Assembly (NCBI RefSeq): GCF_003386195.1 | Contig: NZ_QRDX01000007.1 | Location: forward strand, 180,572 to 244,571 | Origin: Seonamhaeicola aphaedonensis | GTDB taxonomy: Bacteria; Bacteroidota; Bacteroidia; Flavobacteriales; Flavobacteriaceae | Reading direction: 5' to 3' | DNA length: 64,000 bases | Shown here: positions 56,620 to 64,000 of the stretch, in pieces | Numbering within the stretch: the first letter of the stretch is position 1 | Layout: each line of letters starts with the position of its first letter | Notes under the pieces: generated by a model | Database searches by the model: none | The model's input: only the letters and a program-made list of their open reading frames with translations | Told to the model about the DNA's origin: nothing | Made by a program: the position numbers and the translations under genes

Positions 56620-56794
56620 TTAATTAAGCCTTAGTTTATCTATTTAAACTATATATAGAAGTACGATTACAGCGTTCTTAATTAAAACGGTGTGATTTTT
56701 GATGTTTTATATTATTCATGAAAGAAAATTAGCATAACATTAACATCATTTAAAAAGATTATACCCTTACTTTAACCAATCAAACAAACCAAGA

Positions 56795-58039
56795 ATGAAC
56801 AAAAAACGAGTAGCCTATATTATAGGTATTTTAGCCCTACTAATAATTGCTTATTACTATTTCAGTTCTAACGATGATGAAAATATCGCTTTAACAACTA
56901 AAGTAATAAAAGGTACTTTTTTAAATGAAGTCTATATTTCTGGTGAAGCTCAATCTACAAGTTCAAAAGAAATTAATGGCCCTACCAATGCTAGGCGCTA
57001 TGGAATTTATAACATTAAAATACAGGACCTTGTGCCAGAAGGAACCGTTGTGAAAAAGGGAGACTATATTGGTAAACTCGATGTATCTGAACTAAATGGT
57101 AAAATTCTAGATGCTCAATTAAATCTTGATAAAGCACTATCCAGATACACCCAACAAGAACTTGACACAACTTTAACACTAAAACAAGAACGAAATGCTA
57201 TTAAGGACCTGTCGTTTAGTATTGAAGAAGATAAGTTAGAACTAGAACGTTCTGTTTATGAACCCCCTGCAACCATTAGGTCTTTAGAAATTAAAATTGA
57301 GAAAACAGAAAGAGACTTAAAAGAAAAAGAAGCTGATTATTCTATTAAAAAAAGACAAGCCGATGCTAAAATGATAGAAGTTGGAACAGAGGTGTCTAAA
57401 ATAAAAAAACTAATAGAAGAATTATTAGAATTACAGAAACAGTTTACCATACACTCTGAAGATGATGGTATGATAACATACATTAAAGAATGGAATGGCA
57501 CCAAAAAGAAAGTAGGCTCTACAATATCCCCTTGGCAACCTGCGATAGCCAGTTTACCAGATTTATCAAAAATGGAATCTAAAACCTATAGCAACGAAGT
57601 AGATATACGTAAAATTAAAAAGGGTTTGAAAGCAAAAATAGGTTTTGATGCATTTCCTGACATTGAATTAGATGGTGTTGTTACTGATGTTGCCAATGTG
57701 GGAGAAACTAAAGCTGGGTCTGATATTAAACTCTTCCAAGTTTTAATTAAGCTGAATGAAACCAATAAAAACATACGACCCGGAATGACCACATCCAATA
57801 AAATACTTACCCATCAAGAAGACAATGTATTAATAATGCCGCTAGAAGCCGTATTTTCTAAAGACTCCATTAGCTATTCTTATGTAAAATCTGGGTACAC
57901 AATAAATAAACAAGAGGTGAAATTAGGGTTCTCAAATAATGAAGTTGTTATTATAGAAAATGGACTTAAAGAAGGTGATATTGTTTACTTGAATAAACCA
58001 GACGGTTTGGAGGAAAAAAGTATAACACTGTTAAAATAA
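56795..58039 (+). CDS. MacA/HlyD-like periplasmic adaptor
   Basis: It has 414 residues with one N-terminal membrane helix (about 6-23), lipoyl-like parts, a coiled-coil hairpin (about 105-215, Lys/Glu-rich), and a barrel domain near DGVVTDVANVGETKAGSDIKLF. It belongs with the MacB-type permease whose gene overlaps its stop codon by one base and the TolC gene after that. No substrate can be named. Confidence 0.9.
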   Translation: MNKKRVAYIIGILALLIIAYYYFSSNDDENIALTTKVIKGTFLNEVYISGEAQSTSSKEINGPTNARRYGIYNIKIQDLVPEGTVVKKGDYIGKLDVSELNGKILDAQLNLDKALSRYTQQELDTTLTLKQERNAIKDLSFSIEEDKLELERSVYEPPATIRSLEIKIEKTERDLKEKEADYSIKKRQADAKMIEVGTEVSKIKKLIEELLELQKQFTIHSEDDGMITYIKEWNGTKKKVGSTISPWQPAIASLPDLSKMESKTYSNEVDIRKIKKGLKAKIGFDAFPDIELDGVVTDVANVGETKAGSDIKLFQVLIKLNETNKNIRPGMTTSNKILTHQEDNVLIMPLEAVFSKDSISYSYVKSGYTINKQEVKLGFSNNEVVIIENGLKEGDIVYLNKPDGLEEKSITLLK

Positions 58040-59421
58040 TGATGGTAGATAAAATACTTTTAGAAAAGCTAAAGTCTAACTTCACAGAAGCTTTTTGGTT
58101 TATTAAAACAAATAAAATCAGATCTTTTCTAACTGCTTTAGGTATTATATTTGGAGTAGCCTCTGTAATAACCATGCTGGCAATAGGTAATGGTGCAGAA
58201 AAAGAAATATTATCACAATTAGAATTGGTGGGAGTTAATAATATTGTTGTCACCCCAATTCCAGATGAAAAAGAAGATGATGAAAATGATAATAAAGAGG
58301 AAAGTGAAAAATCTGAAACGAAGCGTTTTACAAAAGGACTTGATATTTTAGATGCTGAAAGTGTAAAGAATTATATCCCAAGTGTTAAAATGGTTAGTCC
58401 AGAAATTATATTAGAAACCTATGTGATAAATAATGGCAAACAAAATCCTGTTAGACTCATTGGAATTTCTAATACATTCTTTCAAACATCAAATATAAAT
58501 TTAGAGAATGGCAAAAGCTTTTCAGATTACCAAACAAAAAATGCCTTACCTGTTTGTATTATTGGGAAAAAAGTTGAAAAAAAACTTTTTACAGGTGAAA
58601 GTGCCTTAGGTAAACAAATTAAAGTTAAAGATGTTTGGCTTCAAGTGATTGGTATCATTGAAGAAAAATTCATTTCAAATAAAGCTCAAGAAAATTTAGG
58701 TATCAGAGATTTAAACGAAGATGTATATATCCCTATTAATACCTTTTTGGTAAGATATAAAGACCGCAAGATAATAAGTAATAATGTTACGTCCTTTGGC
58801 GGTGGTGGTAATTTTATAGTGGTTGGTGGCAACCAAAATGGTCCTAAACAAAGAATTCCTCGTGGCAACTATCACCAAATTGATAAATTAACAGTTCAAG
58901 TTTCTAATTCTAATGAATTAAAGGCCACTGCCGAGGTTCTAAGTAAAATGCTGAGGCGTAGGCATAATGATGTCTTAGATTTTGAAATAACAATACCTAT
59001 TCAACTTTTAAAACAGCAACAAAAAACAAAGCAAATATTCAATATTGTTTTAAGTATTATCGCAGGCATATCCTTATTAATTGGTGGTATTGGTATTATG
59101 AATATTATGCTAGCCTCTGTTCTTGAAAGAACTAAGGAAATAGGCATTATTCGTGCTATTGGTGCAACTGAAGAAGATGTTGTCTTGCAATTTCTATCAG
59201 AGTCTGTGTTAATAAGTGTAGGGGGTGGTATTATAGGGATTTTTGTTGGGATAATAGGAGCTTATATCATTGAAATAGTTTCGGGAATAGAAACTATTTT
59301 ATCCATAAATTCCATAACTATATCGTTTTTAATAGCTGTAATTGTTGGGCTTGTTTTTGGAATATTTCCAGCAAAGGCAGCAGCTAAAAAAAGACCAATT
59401 GAAGCTTTAAGATCTGAATAA
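58039..59421 (+). CDS. MacB-type ABC permease without ATPase domain
   Basis: It has 460 residues. One membrane helix near the N-terminus (FLTALGIIFGVASVITMLAIGNGAEKE in part), a MacB-type periplasmic domain (about 55-330) with an acidic stretch (KEDDENDNKEESEK, about 76-95), then three helices with GGIGIMNIMLASVLERTKEIGIIRAIGAT in part and FGIFPAKAAAKKRPIEALR. E. coli MacB has the ATPase on the same chain; here it is absent, and no separate ATPase gene lies in the operon. The protein may recruit one from elsewhere. Confidence 0.9.
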   Translation: MMVDKILLEKLKSNFTEAFWFIKTNKIRSFLTALGIIFGVASVITMLAIGNGAEKEILSQLELVGVNNIVVTPIPDEKEDDENDNKEESEKSETKRFTKGLDILDAESVKNYIPSVKMVSPEIILETYVINNGKQNPVRLIGISNTFFQTSNINLENGKSFSDYQTKNALPVCIIGKKVEKKLFTGESALGKQIKVKDVWLQVIGIIEEKFISNKAQENLGIRDLNEDVYIPINTFLVRYKDRKIISNNVTSFGGGGNFIVVGGNQNGPKQRIPRGNYHQIDKLTVQVSNSNELKATAEVLSKMLRRRHNDVLDFEITIPIQLLKQQQKTKQIFNIVLSIIAGISLLIGGIGIMNIMLASVLERTKEIGIIRAIGATEEDVVLQFLSESVLISVGGGIIGIFVGIIGAYIIEIVSGIETILSINSITISFLIAVIVGLVFGIFPAKAAAKKRPIEALRSE

Positions 59422-59428
59422 TATAAAT

Positions 59429-60889
59429 ATGAAAAAAATACTTCTACTACTTATTGTTATTATTCCAACAATAGTTTTTTCTCAGTCCAAAAAAATAACA
59501 CTAAACCAAGCCATAGATATTGCTCAAAAAAGTTCTCCAGAATATAAAATCAATTTAAATATCAATCAATCAAGCTACTGGAGGTTCAGAAGATATAAAG
59601 CTAGTTTTTTACCACAACTAAACTTAAATGCCACTTTACCAGAATATACTAATGCTATTATACGTCAAACAAATGATGCTGGACAAGATATTTTTGTAAA
59701 TCAAAATCAACTTTTAATTTCAGGAGGCCTATCTTTATCACAAAGTGTACCCTATACGGGTGGTATATTATCGGTTTTTTCTAACTTAGAAAGAGTGGAA
59801 CTTTTTGGATTATCAGATAATATTCAATACTCTGTAATTCCTTTTAGCTTAAGTTACTTTCAAAGCTCACTTTTTTACAATGAATTTAAATGGGACAAGA
59901 AAATTGAACCGCTCATTTATGAAGAATCAAGGAGAGAATTTGTTGAAAGTATGGAACGAATATCTGTAAATACGTCCAGAAGATATTTTGAGCTACTTAA
60001 AGCACAAATGCAGTTGGAAATTGAAAAGATAAATCTATCAAACCAAGACACGCTGTATCAAATTGCTAAGGGACGATACAAAATGGGTAAAATTGCTGAA
60101 AATGAATTACTTCAAATGGAATTAACCCTTTTAAATTCTAAAAATAGGGTAACAGCTAATACTTTGGAAGTAAAAAGAACATCCCAAAACTTAGCCAGAT
60201 ATTTGGAGTTAGGCACCGAAAACATTACGTTGGATATCCCCGAGGAATTACCTCTATTTGATGTTGATGTAAATAAAGCCTTAGCAGAGGCTAAATCTAA
60301 TAGAAAAGCAGTCATTGAATTTAGAAGAAAACGATTAGAAGCCGAAAAAGAAGTGAATTTTCAAAAGGGAAATAACAGATTACGCCTAGGAGTTAGAGCT
60401 AATTTAGGCGTTTCTCAAAATGGTAATGATTTTAATAATCTGTTTAATAACTTTAATAGACAGCAAAATGTCTCGGTCTCCATAGGAATGCCAATATTTG
60501 ATTGGGGTGTATCTAAATCAAGAAGAAAAATGGCGGAAGCTAATTTAAATTTAACAAACAATAATATTAAACAAGACAAGCAAGAATTTGAACAAGAAAT
60601 CTACCTTCATGTATTAAATTGGTCTAACCAAAGAGATTTTCTGTATACATCTCAAAAAGCAAAAGAGGTTGCAACAAAACGATATGAAATTTCTAAAAAG
60701 AGATACATTTTGGGTAAAATATCTATAACAGACTTAAATATTGCATTGCGCGAAAGAGATGATGCTTTAATTAAATATCTCAATTCTTTAGAAGCATTTT
60801 GGAGAGACTATTTTACATTGAGACAACTAACACTTTATGACTTTATTGATAATAAAAAAATTGAAGTAGAAGACATTCTGTATGATTAA
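59429..60889 (+). CDS. TolC-family outer membrane factor of the MacA/MacB system
   Basis: It has 486 residues with a signal peptide ending VFSQ (about 19). ITLNQAIDIAQKSSPEYKINL is the usual OEP domain start, and long Gln/Asn/Glu-rich helices follow, such as VKRTSQNLARYLELG. It is the third gene after the adaptor and permease, 7 bases past the permease stop, and would form the outer-membrane exit. Confidence 0.9.
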   Translation: MKKILLLLIVIIPTIVFSQSKKITLNQAIDIAQKSSPEYKINLNINQSSYWRFRRYKASFLPQLNLNATLPEYTNAIIRQTNDAGQDIFVNQNQLLISGGLSLSQSVPYTGGILSVFSNLERVELFGLSDNIQYSVIPFSLSYFQSSLFYNEFKWDKKIEPLIYEESRREFVESMERISVNTSRRYFELLKAQMQLEIEKINLSNQDTLYQIAKGRYKMGKIAENELLQMELTLLNSKNRVTANTLEVKRTSQNLARYLELGTENITLDIPEELPLFDVDVNKALAEAKSNRKAVIEFRRKRLEAEKEVNFQKGNNRLRLGVRANLGVSQNGNDFNNLFNNFNRQQNVSVSIGMPIFDWGVSKSRRKMAEANLNLTNNNIKQDKQEFEQEIYLHVLNWSNQRDFLYTSQKAKEVATKRYEISKKRYILGKISITDLNIALRERDDALIKYLNSLEAFWRDYFTLRQLTLYDFIDNKKIEVEDILYD

Positions 60890-60906
60890 TATCTATATTT
60901 AATTCA

Positions 60907-60914
60907 TACTTTTG
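60907..60914 (+). promoter_or_regulatory. -7 box directly before murQ, possible leaderless transcript
   Basis: TACTTTTG matches TAnnTTTG. Only 4 bases (AATA) separate it from the ATG at 60919, as at the DUF3810 gene. Confidence 0.5.
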
Positions 60915-60918
60915 AATA

Positions 60919-61749
60919 ATGAGCTTTCAAAAAACTACAGAACAAGATTCCTATTATAATCATCTTGAAAAGATGAGTGTAAAAGAGCTTCTTTTCAATA
61001 TTAATAAAGAAGATCGAACTGTTCCACTTGCAGTTGAAAAAGCACTTCCTGAAATTGAAACATTAGTCCATCAAATAGTAATAAAGCTAAAAACTGGCGG
61101 ACGGTTATTTTATATTGGTGCCGGTACAAGTGGTCGTTTAGGTATTGTTGATGCTTCTGAATGTCCACCTACCTTTGGAGTATCCCACGAGTTGGTTGTA
61201 GGGCTTATTGCAGGTGGAGACTCTGCTATTAGAAAAGCTGTTGAATTTGCCGAAGACTCTACAACTCAAGGATGGAAAGACCTTCAGGCTCATAATATTT
61301 CTAAAAATGATGTTGTAGTTGGAATCGCTGCTTCAGGTACTACACCCTATGTTATTGATGCCTTAAAAACGTGTAATGAAAATAATATTATTACCGGTTG
61401 TATAACTTGCAATCATAAGAGTCCTTTAGCTCAAACAGCACAATTTCCTATTGAAGTCATTGTAGGACCTGAATTTGTTACAGGCAGCTCAAGAATGAAA
61501 GCGGGTACTGCACAAAAACTAGTTCTCAATATGATTACTACTTCTACCATGATTAAATTGGGTCATATTAAAGGCAACAAAATGGTTGATATGCAATTGA
61601 GCAACAACAAGCTTGTTGACCGCGGTACTAAAATGATTGCAAATGAATTACAAATACTTGAAGATGAAGCCAAAAAACTTTTAGATGAATTTGGAAGTGT
61701 ACGAGTAGCAATCAAAAATTACCATGACAGAAACAAAAAGAACAGATAA
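60919..61749 (+). CDS. murQ: N-acetylmuramic acid 6-phosphate etherase
   Basis: It has 276 residues. The SIS-domain motif IGAGTSGRLGIVDASECPPTFG in part, then IAGGDSAIRKAVE and EFVTGSSRMKAGTAQK, are all diagnostic of MurQ. It splits the lactyl ether of MurNAc-6-phosphate for cell-wall recycling. The catalytic Glu is in the EDS region (AEDSTTQG). The DUF6095 gene begins 26 bases before its stop. No other recycling gene is nearby. Confidence 0.95.
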   Translation: MSFQKTTEQDSYYNHLEKMSVKELLFNINKEDRTVPLAVEKALPEIETLVHQIVIKLKTGGRLFYIGAGTSGRLGIVDASECPPTFGVSHELVVGLIAGGDSAIRKAVEFAEDSTTQGWKDLQAHNISKNDVVVGIAASGTTPYVIDALKTCNENNIITGCITCNHKSPLAQTAQFPIEVIVGPEFVTGSSRMKAGTAQKLVLNMITTSTMIKLGHIKGNKMVDMQLSNNKLVDRGTKMIANELQILEDEAKKLLDEFGSVRVAIKNYHDRNKKNR

Positions 61750-61966
61750 GGAGGTTCTAGTAAAAGGGCTTAAATTTATGGGCGGATCTTTAGTCTGTAT
61801 GTTTATTGGGCCTACGCTTATCTATATTTCTCAAACAAAAGTAAAAAGTCCTATTGATACAATATTACTTATTATAGCAATTCTAATATGCGGATTTGCT
61901 ATTTATTTAGCCTTTAGAGGTATCAATATTATTTTAGATAGCATGTTTAAAAAGAAAAATTCCTAG
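61724..61966 (+). CDS. DUF6095 small membrane protein
   Basis: It has 80 residues with two membrane helices (about 18-33 and 43-62), starting MTETKRTDKEVLVKGLKFMG. It overlaps the murQ 3' end by 26 bases in another frame, so its translation is likely coupled to murQ. I recognise it as DUF6095, found in flavobacteria; function unknown. Confidence 0.82.
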   Translation: MTETKRTDKEVLVKGLKFMGGSLVCMFIGPTLIYISQTKVKSPIDTILLIIAILICGFAIYLAFRGINIILDSMFKKKNS

Positions 61967-61968
61967 TA

Positions 61969-62463
61969 TTATGTGGTAGCTTTTGGTGTAGTAGGATTAT
62001 ATCCAAAATCAGTATCTTCAAAATTAATATTTAAACCTTTCAAAATATAGTTTATAATAGCATAGTGATGGATAGTATGGCTGTTAGCCTGTGAAAAAAG
62101 TGAAGCCATAGTGTATTGCATTTCAATTTTTCCTAATCCTAAGTCATCTATTACAATAACTGTGTCACTCATATTAAATTCAGCAGTTTTTAACTTTTCT
62201 TCAATAAAACTCAAATAGGATAAGGCTGTGCAACATTTAGTTTCTACGGCCCTATTTCTACTTCGGGCAGTTAAATCAATAAGATTATCTGAATTTTTAT
62301 TGAAAATACAATCATAAAAATCTAAAATATGTCTAACATGAGAACCTATACTTGAATGGTAAGGTGAAATAGAAGTATTACAGAGTTCTTTATCGGAAAT
62401 TTTTTCTAAAAGGGATCTAGATTTCTTAAGAGTTTTAAGGGTAGATTCAATGATTATATCCAT
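61969..62463 (-). CDS. DinB-superfamily protein
   Basis: It has 164 residues, a four-helix-type protein with SSIGSHVRHILDFYDCIF near the N-terminus and SHTIHHYAIINYIL near the C-terminus, which supply the His residues of a DinB-like metal site. Members include thiol-dependent metalloenzymes and stress proteins; no specific activity can be assigned. Two bases separate it from the convergent DUF6095 gene, and no terminator is seen there. Confidence 0.78.
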   Translation of the reverse strand: MDIIIESTLKTLKKSRSLLEKISDKELCNTSISPYHSSIGSHVRHILDFYDCIFNKNSDNLIDLTARSRNRAVETKCCTALSYLSFIEEKLKTAEFNMSDTVIVIDDLGLGKIEMQYTMASLFSQANSHTIHHYAIINYILKGLNINFEDTDFGYNPTTPKATT

Positions 62464-62902
62464 ACAAACTAAAGTAACTAAATAATTTGAAAATAAAAAT
62501 TTTAGATTTAGTCTTTAAAACCCCACATCCTTACAGTCTTTTTAAATTATTAGCTTAGTAATAATTACCTACATTCATCAATACTTTATGAAGACCCTCA
62601 TAAAAACAAAAATATCCATTTTTATGCTTCATCAATACTTTTTATTTCAGATGTTTATAACAAAGAGTCAAAGTTTAATACAAATAATACTCAAAATAAG
62701 ATTTATAAAACTAATCCCCTTGTCTCAATATTATTAAACAATAGATTTATGTATCCCAAAAGACCATAAATTAGATAGAGAAACTATTTTGAAAGCCGTT
62801 GTAATTAGCTTTTTAAAGCATTAAGTTAATAACCCTAAAAAAAAATTAGATTAATTCATTAATATTCATTACTTTAAGTTTACAAACCAAACCTGTTTAC
62901 AT
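62464..62902. other. Intergenic stretch of 439 bases, no gene seen
   Basis: Very A/T-rich. It contains a 14-base direct repeat TTCATCAATACTTT (62574-62587 and 62628-62641) 54 bases apart, and near the right end an 18-base stretch (62858-62875) shared with the YceI gene promoter region. No tRNA, hairpin terminator or frame above 60 codons was found. Confidence 0.6.
62858..62875 (+). promoter_or_regulatory. Probable promoter element shared with the YceI gene
   Basis: ATTAATATTCATTACTTT is identical to 23853-23870. TACTTT fits the front of the -7 box. It ends 27 bases before the ATG at 62903, against 24 bases at the YceI gene. Confidence 0.45.
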
Positions 62903-63862
62903 ATGAAAATGCGCAAACTAACTTTTCTAATCTTCATACTCACAACATTGTTTTTTTTAAATTGTAAAAACGAAAAAAAATCAGAAATAGTTGAAGAAGA
63001 AATTGTGGAAGTTGAAAAAATTCAATTTCCAACTAACACCATAGATATTATAACTCGTAGTATGGAATTTCAAAGTGTAGACACCATCGCTTCTGGTTGG
63101 AACACATTTAAATATAAAAACCTATCCAACGAAACACACTTCTTTTTATTGGATAAATATCCCGAAGGAAAAACAGTTGACAATGCTATTACCGATATAG
63201 CACCTGTTTTCGAGGAAGGTATGGATTTAATTAATGAAGGTAAAGCAGAAGCTGGTTTTGCAGCCTTTGGCAAATTACCAGAGTGGTTTGGAGATATTGT
63301 ATTTTCGGGAGGTTCTGGGCTTATTGCACCCAAGCATTCAGCAATTACCACAGTAAAATTAGAACCAGGTTATTATATCATGGAATGTTATGTAAAAATG
63401 CCTAACGGAAAATTCCATACGCTTATGGGAATGGCTAAACCATTAGTTGTTACCGAAGCAGCTAGCGGCAATACACCACCAAAAGCGACAGTTAATATTA
63501 CTTTATCTGGAGAGGAAGGTATTAGTTATGATAAAGCAATAACTAAAGGCAGACATATATTTTCAGTATTTGTTAAAGATCAAAAACCACATGAAAACTT
63601 TATTTGGCATGACTTAAATCTTGTTAAACTAGATACTAATGCAAATGAAGAAGCTCTAGAAGCTTGGATGGATTGGTCAGACCCTAAAGGTTTAATTACC
63701 CCTGTACCAAACGGCGTAACCTTTTTGGGTGGTGTAAATGATATGCCAGCAGGAAGAACAGGATATTTTTACGTAGACTTAAAACCAGGTAAATATGCTT
63801 TTATATCAGAAGTGCCAAATAGTAAAGCCAAAGGTATGCTTAAAATATTTACTGTAGAATAA
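62903..63862 (+). CDS. Lipoprotein of unknown function with two repeated beta-type domains
   Basis: It has 319 residues with a lipobox (FFLNC, Cys21) and then a charged segment NEKKSEIVEEEIVEVEK. The body has PGYYIMECYVKMPNGKFH near 165 and PGKYAFISEVPNSKAKG near 300, which look like two copies of a cupredoxin-like or Ig-like fold, each built around a Thr/Asn-rich surface. I do not recognise a named family. The N-terminus resembles that of the YceI lipoprotein, whose promoter it also shares. It is anchored in the envelope. Confidence 0.78.
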   Translation: MKMRKLTFLIFILTTLFFLNCKNEKKSEIVEEEIVEVEKIQFPTNTIDIITRSMEFQSVDTIASGWNTFKYKNLSNETHFFLLDKYPEGKTVDNAITDIAPVFEEGMDLINEGKAEAGFAAFGKLPEWFGDIVFSGGSGLIAPKHSAITTVKLEPGYYIMECYVKMPNGKFHTLMGMAKPLVVTEAASGNTPPKATVNITLSGEEGISYDKAITKGRHIFSVFVKDQKPHENFIWHDLNLVKLDTNANEEALEAWMDWSDPKGLITPVPNGVTFLGGVNDMPAGRTGYFYVDLKPGKYAFISEVPNSKAKGMLKIFTVE

Positions 63863-63865
63863 AGT

Positions 63866-63906
63866 CAAAAAAAAATCCCGATCCTAAAATAATTAGAATC
63901 GGGATT
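63866..63906. terminator. Terminator of the rRNA operon (minus) and possibly the lipoprotein gene (plus)
   Basis: AATCCCGAT (63874-63882) pairs with ATCGGGATT (63898-63906) around a 15-base loop. On the minus strand the A-run at 63866-63875 gives a U-tract after the 5S gene. Confidence 0.75.
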
Positions 63907-63913
63907 CAAAAAA

Positions 63914-64000
63914 GGCAACGACCTACTCTCCCACAAATGTAGTACCATCGGCGCTAATGGGCTTAACTTCTCTGTTCGGAATGGTAAGAGGTGAGCCCCA
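63914..64000 (-). rRNA. rrf: 5S rRNA, 3' part (5' part outside window)
   Basis: The complement contains CCGAACAGAGAAGTTAAGCC and GCGCCGATGGTACT, the conserved core of bacterial 5S rRNA, and ends GGTCGTTGCC. About 87 of roughly 110 bases are present. The gene is followed by a terminator, so an rRNA operon enters from the right on the minus strand. Confidence 0.95.

Noticed and set aside
62464..62902. A CRISPR-like or satellite array from the repeated TTCATCAATACTTT
   Set aside because: Only two copies occur and there is no regular spacing, leader or cas gene.

Overview
The window looks like a chromosome segment of a low-GC marine-type member of the Flavobacteriaceae (Bacteroidota). The signs are Bacteroidota -7 promoter boxes (TAnnTTTG), a fused CcoN-CcoO oxidase subunit, a TonB receptor paired with a DUF4249 lipoprotein, DUF3810 and DUF6095 proteins, a monomeric isocitrate dehydrogenase, many small lipoproteins, and scattered palindromic intergenic repeats. 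No prophage, insertion sequence, CRISPR array or restriction system was seen. The genus cannot be settled from this sequence alone.

Layout. 1-3314 (minus): a sucrose-phosphate-synthase-like glycosyltransferase, cut by the window edge, followed by an unusual fusion of a sugar-phosphatase (HAD) domain and an (alpha/alpha)6 glycosidase domain. 3567-6162 (minus): a ChlI/MoxR-like AAA ATPase with its von Willebrand A partner. 6250-16180: an FNR-like regulator diverging from a complete cbb3 oxidase locus (CcoI copper ATPase, CcoS, CcoNO, CcoQ, CcoP, CcoG, FixH/CcoH, TauE/SafE-like). 16372-21475: a TetR regulator and a three-part exporter (ABC with a degenerate ATPase, HlyD, TolC). 21556-23773 (minus): oxygen-independent HemN and a universal stress protein. 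23895-31741: YceI lipoprotein, ArgE-like, LETM1-like, tRNA-Pro, TrxB, isoaspartyl peptidase, dicarboxylate symporter, S20. 31766-49741: tRNA-Glu, ProS, an extraordinary Trp/Gly/Asn-repeat lipoprotein, a FadL-like porin, FolE, CysS, YidD, a CPBP protease, PepD, DUF3810, two SpoU methyltransferases, an M48 protease, a DEAD-box helicase and two small envelope proteins. 49947-53357: L19, an 870-base non-coding stretch with an orphan terminator, and isocitrate dehydrogenase. 53433-60889: TonB receptor/DUF4249 and a MacA/MacB-permease/TolC operon lacking an ATPase. 60919-63862: MurQ, DUF6095, DinB-like and a lipoprotein. The window ends in the 3' part of a 5S rRNA gene, i.e. the end of an rRNA operon on the minus strand.

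How the genes work together. The clearest system is a low-oxygen respiration regulon. The FNR-like protein has a Cys-x2-Cys N-terminus. Palindromes ATGA(T/C)-N4-(A/G)TCAT lie upstream of its own gene, the cbb3 operon and hemN-usp. At the cbb3 and hemN promoters the palindrome centre is exactly 36.5 bases from the last base of the -7 box, the geometry of a class II activator. Other points worth attention are the disaccharide synthesis-plus-hydrolysis fusion, two ABC systems that lack a normal ATPase, probable leaderless transcripts at murQ and the DUF3810 gene, and the silent region 50355-50963.
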